Origin: Collinsella sp.
Lineage (GTDB): Bacteria > Actinomycetota > Coriobacteriia > Coriobacteriales > Coriobacteriaceae
Direction of reading: 5' to 3'
Assembly (NCBI GenBank): GCA_019414515.1
Contig: DXLX01000044.1
Span: 1 to 32,394 of the forward strand
Length of the DNA: 32,394 nucleotides
This document shows positions 7,441 through 13,823 of this stretch, in pieces. Within the stretch, counting starts at the first letter, position 1, and each line of letters starts with the position of its first letter. The notes below the pieces were generated by a model. It did not search any database, was not told where the DNA came from, and was given only the letters and a program-made list of their open reading frames with translations. The translations under genes were made by a program, and so were the position numbers.

Positions 7441-8406
7441 ATGAAAACTCTCAATGGCCTCATGAAACATCTTAGGGATAAAGGGATAGAGACGCACGGC
7501 TCTGTCCATAAAAGAAAGATGAAGAATTACGGCTATTATCATGGCTACAAGGGTCATCGTTTTGTGGGCAATTCTTCCAACTGCTTGGATTTAACGAGCT
7601 TTGACGAGGTAATTGCCTTAAATGAGTTTGATATGGCGGTCAAGGCGCTCTTATATCCAAGCGTAATGTTTATTGAAACTGCGTTAAAGAACTATACGCT
7701 AGAAGCCGTGCTTGAAGATTCTCACTCGTTCGTGCTGGAGGATATTTTCTCTCGAACGCTCGTGGCGTACCGTGATTACCCTAGAAAAAGTAAAGACTAT
7801 AGCGCTGCTATGAAAAAGCGCCTGGGTCTGCGCGCGGAAATCAATAGATTGATTCAGTACAATTATTCCAAGAACCCTGTTGTTAGGCATTTTTATGACA
7901 GTGATAAACCCTTACCTATTTGGGCGCTATTCGAGGTCATGACTCTAGGAAACTTCGGTGTTTTCTATTCGTGCTTAAAGGGCTCGGTTAGACAGAGCAT
8001 ATCCGATGACCTAAAGCTTCCGAACAATTACGACGGTCCCGGGCTTCTCGAACGTACTATCTTTGTGCTCAAGGATCTCCGTAACGCGGTTGCTCATAAC
8101 AGTGCCGTTTATGACGTTAGGTTTAAGAGGGCAAAAGTGGGAAATCAGCTTGGCCAGATGCTGTCATCCGAGGTTGGCGTTCCTTCGATAGACTTTTCAA
8201 CTATTACTGATTATGTCGTCCTAATTGTCTATCTGCTCAGAAAGATGATGGTTTCCAAAACTGAGTGCTATCAGTTAATTCGAAACTACTCTAGCGTGCT
8301 GGAAGACTTGCACGGCTCTCTGTCTTCCTCTGATTTTCATAAAATAGTAAAGACTGGGGCCAGGAGCAAGATGGATGCACTTCGTGGCTATATAGCTGCT
8401 TCTTAA
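7441..8406 (+). CDS. Abi_2-family abortive infection protein (HEPN), first copy
   Basis: 321 residues of the Abi_2 (AbiD/AbiF-like) family. Recognisable blocks: KNYGYYHGYKGHRFV (29-42), FDMAVKALLYPSVMFIETAL (63-82), AAMKKRLGLRAEINR (122-136), PIWALFEVMTLGNFGVFYSC (159-178) and KDLRNAVAHNSAVYD (211-225). The last carries the HEPN ribonuclease motif R-x4-H (Arg214, His219). Family members are translation-arresting RNases that stop growth on phage infection; this is family knowledge. The ATG at 7441 has a TTAAGGA site about 8 nt upstream. The transcript is probably closed by the strong terminator at 8532-8561. The 28-nt leader predicted from TATAAT at 7400 is short. It differs clearly from the second Abi_2 protein at 9642, so the two are not a recent duplication. 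Confidence 0.85.
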   Translation: MKTLNGLMKHLRDKGIETHGSVHKRKMKNYGYYHGYKGHRFVGNSSNCLDLTSFDEVIALNEFDMAVKALLYPSVMFIETALKNYTLEAVLEDSHSFVLEDIFSRTLVAYRDYPRKSKDYSAAMKKRLGLRAEINRLIQYNYSKNPVVRHFYDSDKPLPIWALFEVMTLGNFGVFYSCLKGSVRQSISDDLKLPNNYDGPGLLERTIFVLKDLRNAVAHNSAVYDVRFKRAKVGNQLGQMLSSEVGVPSIDFSTITDYVVLIVYLLRKMMVSKTECYQLIRNYSSVLEDLHGSLSSSDFHKIVKTGARSKMDALRGYIAAS

Positions 8407-8504
8407 GAAGCAGCAGCTAAGATGGATGCTAAAGATGGAGATGACATTCTTTGGAGCTGGGCCCGTAGACAAACATAGGATATCGACTAAAATATAATCA
8501 ATTG

Positions 8505-8561
8505 CGGTGGAAGCCTTCGGGCGACACCTGAAGAGGGTTGATGCGTCGGCCCTCTTTTTTT
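8505..8561 (+). ncRNA. Candidate small RNA (or structured 3' end) after Abi_2 gene 1
   Basis: A perfect -10 box TATAAT (8493-8498) sits just upstream; a -35 at proper distance is poor (TAGACA at 8466 is 21 nt away). The predicted ~57-nt product would hold two adjacent hairpins: a 7-bp stem (8515-8521 with 8527-8533) and a 10-bp stem (8532-8541 with 8546-8555, two wobble pairs), then seven T. The two stems share two bases. It could be an independent small RNA next to an Abi_2 toxin, or only the terminator of that gene's mRNA. Confidence 0.35.
8532..8561 (+). terminator. Strong rho-independent terminator after Abi_2 gene 1
   Basis: A 10-bp stem with TGCG loop (8532-8541/8546-8555) is followed by a run of seven T. 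It ends transcription about 150 bp after the Abi_2 stop. The gap 8407-8653 contains otherwise only the -10-like box at 8493-8498. Confidence 0.85.
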
Positions 8562-8643
8562 GACGTTATTTTACAGCATGCTTGACATAGCTGCGCGAGG
8601 CCGTGCGGGGGAATCCGTGCGGGGAATGTCACTTCCAGAATTG

Positions 8644-8687
8644 ATCTTGCGATTCAACTGCCGCTCGACGTGGTCATTTCGCAAGAT
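8644..8687. repeat. 9-bp perfect inverted repeat at the 3' end of the minus-strand ORF
   Basis: ATCTTGCGA at 8644-8652 is the reverse complement of 8679-8687, with a 26-nt interior. It straddles the stop codon of 8654-9010. It could be a weak terminator for that gene (no T-run follows on the minus strand) or a scar. Confidence 0.4.
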
Positions 8688-9010
8688 ACCGATTTGGCGT
8701 CGGTGCTCCTGTACCCATCGTTTATTCGCCCGATAATCACGACGCTATTGTTTGCGATCTTGCTCTCTTGCACCGTGAACATGCAGTAGATCGGTAAGAG
8801 CCAGTTGGCGTAGATGCCCATCCCGTACGCTAAAGACGCTACCAATGAAACGCTCTGCTCGCCGGGTAGTCCATGGTAGTACCCGGCCGCGTTCATATAG
8901 AGGCGCCCGTCCATCAGGTTGTCGATATGAACCTCCTTGGATGTGAACTTCAGCACCCTTTCTGCTCTTTCGCTTTGGTTTGCAGGGCTGCCAGAAGACA
9001 AAAACATCAA
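8654..9010 (-). CDS. Conserved hypothetical protein (CMYTV family), probably C-terminally truncated
   Basis: About 117 residues, from ATG 9007 or TTG 9010; no clear ribosome site. Blocks VLKFTSKEVHIDNLMDGRLY, MNAAGYYHGLPGEQ and IYCMFTVQESKIANNSVVI match the usual opening of the family, in which an (H)I-x-N-L-x-G-x-L-Y-M-N element precedes a CMY strand. IYCMFTV...NNSVVI lines up with EICMYTV...DNAVKI of 478-1068. After the CMY strand the sequence loses similarity within ~20 residues and ends. The C-terminal half, which is present in 478-1068, is missing. The gene seems to be a 5' fragment, perhaps by frameshift near 8700. Function unknown. Confidence 0.5.
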   Translation of the reverse strand: MMFLSSGSPANQSERAERVLKFTSKEVHIDNLMDGRLYMNAAGYYHGLPGEQSVSLVASLAYGMGIYANWLLPIYCMFTVQESKIANNSVVIIGRINDGYRSTDAKSVSCEMTTSSGS

Positions 9011-9142
9011 CGTGCTCGTTGCGTGCGCTTCATTTTATGTCCGCGCCAGTGGCTACACTTTTGAAAAACGGCACGTAGGTATCTGTCGCATATCTCATGC
9101 TGTAGACATATCGGCGAGTTCAGAGTTGAAGGCGAGGTGAGT

Positions 9143-9370
9143 ATGAAAGGCAGAAATCAGCACGTTACGAAGCGTTCGGATGGCAATTGGCAGGTTAAGG
9201 GCGAAGGGGCAAGTCGCGCTTCTTTCGTTACGACGACCCAGAGCGAGGCGATAAAGCTCGGTCGACGCATTTGCTCCAATCAAGAGTCTGAGCTGATCGT
9301 CCATCGTAGCGACGGAAGAATCCGCGAAAGGGATTCCCATGGCCACGATCCCTTCCCACCGAGGGGATAA
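9143..9370 (+). CDS. DUF2188 family protein
   Basis: 75 residues from ATG 9143, which has GAGG 6 nt upstream; an in-frame GTG at 9137 overlaps that site. The protein is complete and very typical of DUF2188: KGRNQHVTKRSDGNWQVKGE, then SRASFVTTTQSEAIKLGRRI, NQESELIVHRSDGRIRERDS and a closing HGHDPFPPRG. The fold is a small beta-rich unit. Its function is unknown, and members are common in accessory DNA of many phyla. It is transcribed divergently from 8654-9010 and is followed by a 12-bp hairpin at 9384-9422. Confidence 0.9.
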   Translation: MKGRNQHVTKRSDGNWQVKGEGASRASFVTTTQSEAIKLGRRICSNQESELIVHRSDGRIRERDSHGHDPFPPRG

Positions 9371-9383
9371 GGGTGCGGCTCCA

Positions 9384-9422
9384 TAGCGACAGCGGCTCGT
9401 AATAGCGTGCCCGCTGTCGCTA
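9384..9422 (+). terminator. 12-bp perfect hairpin after the DUF2188 gene
   Basis: A perfect 12-bp stem (9384-9395 with 9411-9422) encloses a 15-nt loop and starts 13 bp after the DUF2188 stop. The tail lacks a real T-run (AATGACTTCTTC), so intrinsic termination may be weak; it may protect the 3' end. Confidence 0.5.
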
Positions 9423-9525
9423 AATGACTTCTTCGTTGTGGCGAAATACGAGCTTGGGGTTATTTCACATGAATTGGTCGTTTGGTCTCTTCTAAGGGCT
9501 GATTTGGGGGATTCGTGGTATTGGA

Positions 9526-9554
9526 TTGACGGCCCCCGAGTTCTCCCTTAAAGT
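9526..9554 (+). promoter_or_regulatory. Sigma-70-type promoter upstream of Abi_2 gene 2
   Basis: TTGACG (9526-9531) and TAAAGT (9549-9554) are separated by exactly 17 bp. Transcription would start near 9561, some 80 nt before the Abi_2 start and only ~45 nt before a terminator-like hairpin. Confidence 0.55.
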
Positions 9555-9560
9555 AAACGT

Positions 9561-9628
9561 TGTGATGAGGCCTTGCGACGGTACGTCCGGCTTGGTCCGT
9601 GGGAACCGCCGAAAGGCGGTTTTCGCGT
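9561..9628 (+). ncRNA. Candidate small RNA / attenuated leader in front of Abi_2 gene 2
   Basis: The promoter at 9526-9554 would produce a ~65-nt RNA ending at a textbook hairpin: AACCGCC GAAA GGCGGTT (9604-9621), then TTCGCGTTT. The Abi_2 ribosome site AAGGGG starts only three bases after this tail. The arrangement gives either a stand-alone small RNA with leaky readthrough into the toxin gene or an attenuator. A short GACG-GTA-CGTC hairpin is possible in the body. Confidence 0.45.
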
Positions 9629-9629
9629 T
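9604..9629 (+). terminator. Terminator-like hairpin abutting the ribosome site of Abi_2 gene 2
   Basis: A 7-bp stem with a GAAA tetraloop (9604-9610/9615-9621) and a T-containing tail lies 12-38 nt before the start codon at 9642. At this position it would limit expression of the downstream gene. Confidence 0.65.
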
Positions 9630-9641
9630 TAAGGGGCCCAT

Positions 9642-10574
9642 ATGGATAAGCCATTTAAATCTATTACCGAGCAGATTGCTATTCTTGAAAGCCGTGGGCT
9701 CGAATGCGATAACAATACTCGTTTAGTTCTGGAGCGTGAGGGATACTATCCGGTTGTTAACGGCTACAAGGATTTGTTTCTTGACCAACGGGAAGACTCT
9801 GGCCAAGAGGTTTTCGTAAAAGGGACCAAGTTTTCTGATATCTATCGTTTATTCGAATTCGATCGAACGTTGCGCCTGCTGATGTTTGAGTATTTTAACA
9901 AGGCGGAAGCAGTTCTTAAGACCGTCTGCTCTTATCGGTTTGCCATGGCTCATAAAGATAACCCAGAAGCATACCTTGATAGAGATTCCTATCGGGCTGA
10001 GGCCGGCTATCGAAAAAAGATCGACACGCTTATCGGTGATTTCGAGAAGGCGCTATGTAGGTCTAAAAAATGGAACAGTGATTATAAAAGGGACTACATT
10101 CGTCATTATGAAAATAATCACGACAATACGCCGGTATGGGTTCTTATGAATTATTTAATGCTTGGCCAGGCATTCAAGTTTTTCGAGTTTCAACCAGAAA
10201 GCATGAGAAATTCCATTGCCAAGTCGTTTTCTGACCTTTATTCCGAGACGCATGAAGTCCATAAGCGCATCAGCCCACGAAGGCTAAGACTTGCATACGA
10301 TCACATTAAAGATTTTCGAAATATCTGTGCGCATGACGAGCGTCTGTTCTGCGCAAGGGTGTCTCCGTCTCGCGATGTCAATCTAGTAGGGGTTTTAAGC
10401 GATCTTGAGCTAGTGCTGACTGAGGATGACTATAAGATGTTACGCCGAAATATACTGCTTGATGCACTCAAGTTGAGTGACGAGCTCAGTAACGATGCCA
10501 GCACAAAGGTGCTTTTCGCTATGGGTGTTAACGATTTATCGAGTGTGTTTCCTAAGGAAATACTGGGGTCGTAA
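9642..10574 (+). CDS. Abi_2-family abortive infection protein (HEPN), second copy
   Basis: 310 residues, ATG 9642 with AAGGGG 5 nt upstream. It has the AbiD/AbiF-like Abi_2 order: an N-terminal helix with ITEQIAILESRGL, EGYYPVVNGYKDLFL (33-47), IYRLFEFDRTLRLLMFEYFN (67-86), YLDRDSYR (111-118), PVWVLMNYLMLGQAFKFFEF (164-183), and the HEPN motif in DFRNICAHDERLF (224-236; Arg226 and His231, R-x4-H). A second R-x4-H (Arg99-His104, YRFAMAH) occurs in the first helical block, where relatives usually lack it; this may be coincidence. The predicted activity is an RNase that halts growth during phage attack. Nothing downstream is cotranscribed: the gene ends 30 bp before the right duplicated segment. 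Confidence 0.85.
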   Translation: MDKPFKSITEQIAILESRGLECDNNTRLVLEREGYYPVVNGYKDLFLDQREDSGQEVFVKGTKFSDIYRLFEFDRTLRLLMFEYFNKAEAVLKTVCSYRFAMAHKDNPEAYLDRDSYRAEAGYRKKIDTLIGDFEKALCRSKKWNSDYKRDYIRHYENNHDNTPVWVLMNYLMLGQAFKFFEFQPESMRNSIAKSFSDLYSETHEVHKRISPRRLRLAYDHIKDFRNICAHDERLFCARVSPSRDVNLVGVLSDLELVLTEDDYKMLRRNILLDALKLSDELSNDASTKVLFAMGVNDLSSVFPKEILGS

Positions 10575-10605
10575 TCGACGCGAGCGATGAATTTACTCTA
10601 CAAGT

Positions 10606-10653
10606 TGGACGTGCACGAATCGCGCAGAGCGGGTAGTAAAGGGGCCATTTCAT
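10606..10653 (-). pseudogene. Remnant of the 5' end of a second secreted-protein gene
   Basis: Minus strand from ATG 10653 reads MKWPLYYPLCAI, matching MNRPLYYLLCAI of the gene at 1-294. A 1-bp deletion after the Ile codon shifts the frame and homology ends at about 10,606, 32 bp after the Abi_2 stop. Only ~15 codons survive. Confidence 0.7.
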
Positions 10654-11035
10654 GGCGGAGCTTCTCGGTGAGTAGCCAATAGGGCCCGGAGGCAGCTCCA
10701 GGTCAGCACTCCGCAGTTATTTTGTTGGGGTTTCTTTTACGGGAACCCCAGTCAACAATAGCGAACTTTCTGGGGAATGTTAGGGAGGGGAGGAGTAACT
10801 GACTGTTGGGGCGTTGGTCATTGGCGGCGTCCCGCCCGCGCTTCGTTGGCTATGCTTGATGCGGCAACTCCGGCATGAGGCCGTCCTGCGCCTCATCGAG
10901 GCTCGGCACCGAGGCCCTCCAGGAAAAGTCCGCGAGGCTACTGCTTGGGTCAAGCTCTACATGGGCGTATTCTTCGATTATGTAGCTAGGGTGATTCTCG
11001 TTTGGTAAAACTGGCTGCGAAGTGATTATCGCTAG
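10609..11035. repeat. Right copy of the ~400-bp diverged direct repeat
   Basis: Colinear with about 249-680 in the same orientation, with scattered substitutions, a 1-bp deletion near 10,618 and a ~12-bp deletion near 11,008. The 577-bp stretch between the second Abi_2 gene and lacI consists mainly of this repeat; the last ~90 bp (11,036-11,122) show only a TATCAT box at 11,075-11,080 as possible promoter material for the regulator. Confidence 0.85.
10850..11035 (-). pseudogene. C-terminal fragment of a paralogue of the 478-1068 protein
   Basis: The minus strand encodes IITSQPV, then LPNENHPSYIIEEYAHVELD and SLADFSWRASVPSLDEAQDG, ending LMPELPHQA and stop (10,850-10,852). The matching text in 478-1068 is IIGSQPV, PDENHPGCKIEEYDHVELD, SIANFSWKASVPSLEDAQGG and LMLELPHRA. 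Four residues are missing between the first two blocks but the frame is kept. In-frame stops and loss of similarity occur upstream of about 11,035, so the N-terminal two thirds are gone. Most differences are conservative at the protein level, suggesting that the two copies were once both functional. Confidence 0.8.
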
Positions 11036-11122
11036 TCATGTCTCAAGTGACTCATTAGTCTCCACGCGTTTCTCTATCATGTAATCGCTACGTCATGCGG
11101 TTGCTCCTCACGGGTATCATGG

Positions 11123-11136
11123 TGAAAGCGATTTCA
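11123..11136 (+). promoter_or_regulatory. LacI/cre-type operator before the regulator gene
   Basis: TGAAAGCGATTTCA fits the TGNAANCGNTNNCA consensus for LacI/GalR operators. It lies 16 bp before the preferred GTG start and suggests autoregulation. It also argues that the coding region does not begin upstream of it. Confidence 0.6.
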
Positions 11137-11151
11137 ATGACAGGGGTACTC

Positions 11152-12132
11152 GTGGTAAAGATGAAAGATGTGGCCGAGCTGGCCGGCGTTTCGAGCGCCG
11201 CCGTCTCGCGCTACCTCAACGGTGGCTACATATCGACGGACAAGGCCGAGCGCATTAAGCAGGCGATTGAGCTGACCGGATACGTGCGGTCCAGCCAGGC
11301 TCGCGCGCTGCGCACCGGTTCCACCAAGCTCATCGGCGTCATCGTGCCTAAGATCAACTCGGAATCCGTGAGCCGCATTACCGCCGGCATTGGCCAGGTG
11401 CTCGGTCGCCGTGGCTACCAGATGCTGCTTGCAAACACCGACAACGCGGCCGATCGCGAGCTCGAATACCTCGATTTGTTCCAAAACCATCCGGTTGATG
11501 GCATTATGCTGGTGGCAACTATGATTACAGACGAGCATCGCCGGGCGATTGAGTCGTGCCGCGTGCCCATCGTGCTGATCGGCCAGAATGTTGAGGGCGC
11601 GGCGTGCGTCTATCACGACGATTACGAGGCCGCCTTTGAGCTGGGCCATGCGCTTGCGGGTCGCGTTGACGGCAAGATTGCCTATATTGGAGTTACCGAG
11701 GGGGACCGCGCGGCCGGTTATGACCGCCGTCGCGGTTTTGAGGCTGGCTTGCGCGCCGCGGGCGTGGCGCTTGATCCGAGCCTGATTCGCCAGGGGTCCT
11801 TTACGCTCGACTCGGGCTATGGTGCGGCGCGTGAACTGCTTTCCGTCGCTCCCGATGTTTCGTTTATCGCCTGCGCGACCGACACCATGGCGGCGGGCGC
11901 GCTGCGTGCCATCGATGAGGTTCGCGGCATGGGCGAGGGTATACACCGCGTGAGCGGTTTTGGCGACAATGCGTTTTTGCGCGCGCTGACGGGCGGCATT
12001 CCCACCGTGCATTATGGCTACCTGACCAGTGGCGTCGAGGCGACCAATATGTTGCTCAACACGCTCGATGGCGTTGAGGGGGAGAGCGGTCTCAAGACGC
12101 TCAAGCTCGGCCATCAGCTTATGAATGTCTAG
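11152..12132 (+). CDS. scrR: LacI-family transcriptional regulator of the sucrose locus
   Basis: 326 residues from GTG 11152, chosen because AGGGG lies 5 bp upstream; longer frames starting at 11095 or 11119 would include the operator at 11123-11136. The N-terminal HTH is clear: MKDVAELAGVSSAAVSRYLN, with GYISTDKAERIKQAIELTGY completing the DNA-binding headpiece. The rest is a periplasmic-binding-like sensor domain (LIGVIVPKINSESVSRI, HPVDGIMLVATM, YIGVTEGDRAAGYDRRRGFE, FIACATDTMAAGALRAIDEV). It probably represses the downstream PTS and hydrolase genes and is released by a sugar or sugar phosphate. The ligand is inferred only from the neighbours. The gene symbol follows that context, not a sequence comparison. 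Confidence 0.8.
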   Translation: MVKMKDVAELAGVSSAAVSRYLNGGYISTDKAERIKQAIELTGYVRSSQARALRTGSTKLIGVIVPKINSESVSRITAGIGQVLGRRGYQMLLANTDNAADRELEYLDLFQNHPVDGIMLVATMITDEHRRAIESCRVPIVLIGQNVEGAACVYHDDYEAAFELGHALAGRVDGKIAYIGVTEGDRAAGYDRRRGFEAGLRAAGVALDPSLIRQGSFTLDSGYGAARELLSVAPDVSFIACATDTMAAGALRAIDEVRGMGEGIHRVSGFGDNAFLRALTGGIPTVHYGYLTSGVEATNMLLNTLDGVEGESGLKTLKLGHQLMNV

Positions 12133-12219
12133 GCTTTGGGCACGTCTGCCTGCCTCTGAGCCCTTATGTTTGTCTCAAAACTACCATTCGCCGGCTTTTT
12201 CCTACCGTTCACCGTTATA

Positions 12220-12259
12220 TGAAAACGATTGCAGTCATATGAAACTGAAAACGATTACA
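12220..12259 (+). promoter_or_regulatory. Pair of LacI/cre-type operators before the PTS gene
   Basis: TGAAAACGATTGCA (12220-12233) and TGAAAACGATTACA (12246-12259) both fit TGNAANCGNTNNCA and differ at one position. Their centres are 26 bp apart, compatible with cooperative binding of two dimers near the same face. They lie 57-96 bp before the scrA start. Confidence 0.75.
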
Positions 12260-12315
12260 GTTTAAGTGTCAAAGATGGCCGGGTGCACATGCGCCCGTTG
12301 GAGGAAAGGGAAGTC

Positions 12316-13716
12316 ATGGACTACCGCAAATCAGCCCAAGAGGTGCTCGACAACATCGGTGGCGCCGACAACGTTGTTTCGGCCGCACACTGCGCCACGC
12401 GTCTGCGCCTGGTGATTGCCGATAACGCCAAGGTTGACAAGGAGGCCCTCGAGAATATCGACGGCGCTAAGGGCGTCTTTGAGGCCCAGGGCCAGCTCCA
12501 GATTATTTTTGGCACCGGCACCGTCAATAAGGTGTACGACGAGTTCATCGCCCTCGGCGGTATCAATGCCGCCTCTAAGGCCGAGGTCAAGGAGGCCGCG
12601 GCGCAGCAGCAGAACATCTTTATGCGTGCCATTAAGGTGCTCGGCGATGTCTTTGTCCCCATCATCCCCGCCATCGTGGCTTCGGGCCTGCTGCTGGGCA
12701 TTATGAGTGCCCTCAACTTTATGGCCTCCAACGGCTTTATCGCGCTCGACACCAATAACTTTATTTATAAGATCGCCGACCTGGTCTCGGGAACGTCCTT
12801 TGGCATTCTGCAGATCCTAATCGGCTACTCCGCGGCTAAGGCCTTTGGCGCCAACCCGTACCTGGGTGCCGTCGTCGGCGGTGCGTTCATCAACTCCTCG
12901 CTGCAGAGCGCCTACACGGTTGCCTCCGAGGGCGTGCAGGCCATGGTCACCGTCATTCCCGGCGTGTACAGCTTTGAGTGGGTCGGCTATCAGGGCCATG
13001 TGATCCCCATCGTTATCGCCTGCGCCATTCTGGCCTTCCTCGAGAAGCGCCTGCACAAGATCGTTCCCGAGATGTTCGACCTCTTTGTGACCCCGCTCGT
13101 CTCAGTGTTCGTGACCGTGCTTGTGACGCTCGTTGCCGTCGGCCCCATCTTCGTGTGGGCCGAGAACGCCATCCTCGGTCTGATCCAGGCCCTGCTGACC
13201 CTGCCCTTCGGCATCGGTTCCTTTATCGTCGGCCTGTTCTATGCCCCCACGGTCGTTACCGGTATCCACCAGATGTACACCGCCATCGACCTGGGCCAGC
13301 TCGCCCAGTATGGCGTGACCTATTGGCTGCCCATCGCCAGTGCCGCCAACATCGCCCAGGGTGGCGCTGCGCTCGCCGTTGCCTTTAAGACTCGCGATGC
13401 CAAGATTAAGGGCCTGGCGCTTCCTTCGGCTCTGTCCGCCTTCATGGGCATTACCGAGCCTGCCATCTTCGGCGTGAATCTGCGTTTCTTTAAGCCCTTC
13501 ATCGCCGGCTGCATCGGCGGCGGTTGCGGTGCCCTGGTCTGCGCGCTCACCTCGCTTGCTGCTTCCGGCACGGGCGTTACCGGTATCTTCGGTATCCTGC
13601 TGTGCCTGGCCCAACCCGTGCAGTACGCGATCATGTTTGCGGTCGCCGCGCTGGTTTCCTTTGGCGTCTCGTTTGTCCTGTACAAGGACGAGCCCAAGGC
13701 TTCCGAGCAGGCCTAA
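12316..13716 (+). CDS. scrA: PTS system sucrose-type EIIBC component
   Basis: 466 residues from ATG 12316, which has GGAGGAAAGGG 5 nt upstream; in-frame upstream codons overlap the operator region and are unlikely. The EIIB domain (about 1-90) contains VVSAAHCATRLRLV with the phosphorylated Cys26, and GVFEAQGQLQIIFGTG. The EIIC domain follows with about ten membrane segments (FVPIIPAIVASGLLLGIMSA, PYLGAVVGGAFINSS, FIVGLFYAPTVVTGIHQMYT, GITEPAIFGVNLRFFKPFIA, the last containing the substrate-site GITEPAIFG motif). There is no fused EIIA domain, so an EIIA from elsewhere must supply phosphate. The glucosyl-family EIIBC architecture and the adjacent GH32 enzyme point to sucrose; a related beta-fructoside is possible. 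Confidence 0.85.
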   Translation: MDYRKSAQEVLDNIGGADNVVSAAHCATRLRLVIADNAKVDKEALENIDGAKGVFEAQGQLQIIFGTGTVNKVYDEFIALGGINAASKAEVKEAAAQQQNIFMRAIKVLGDVFVPIIPAIVASGLLLGIMSALNFMASNGFIALDTNNFIYKIADLVSGTSFGILQILIGYSAAKAFGANPYLGAVVGGAFINSSLQSAYTVASEGVQAMVTVIPGVYSFEWVGYQGHVIPIVIACAILAFLEKRLHKIVPEMFDLFVTPLVSVFVTVLVTLVAVGPIFVWAENAILGLIQALLTLPFGIGSFIVGLFYAPTVVTGIHQMYTAIDLGQLAQYGVTYWLPIASAANIAQGGAALAVAFKTRDAKIKGLALPSALSAFMGITEPAIFGVNLRFFKPFIAGCIGGGCGALVCALTSLAASGTGVTGIFGILLCLAQPVQYAIMFAVAALVSFGVSFVLYKDEPKASEQA

Positions 13717-13736
13717 GAGCTTTTGATTGGGGGAAT

Positions 13737-13761
13737 GCCCGCGGGTTGTATGCTCGCGGGC
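13737..13761 (+). terminator. GC-rich hairpin between PTS and hydrolase genes
   Basis: A 7-bp all-GC stem (13737-13743/13755-13761) with an 11-nt loop starts 21 bp after the scrA stop; only a short GTTTC tail follows. It may reduce readthrough into scrB or stabilise the upstream mRNA end. Confidence 0.45.
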
Positions 13762-13823
13762 GTTTCCCGTATCTGGTGTCGATCTCTGGCGCCTTGTAAC
13801 TTTCGATCCGTTAGGACTTTGAT

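Noticed and set aside
7261..9641. CRISPR array or Cas13-like locus near the Abi_2 proteins
   Set aside because: No regularly spaced direct repeats anywhere in the window; the proteins are ~310-320 residues, far too short for Cas13.
10814..11008. Plus-strand 64-codon frame in the right repeat
   Set aside because: It lies antisense to the C-terminal pseudogene fragment whose protein similarity to 478-1068 is evident on the minus strand.
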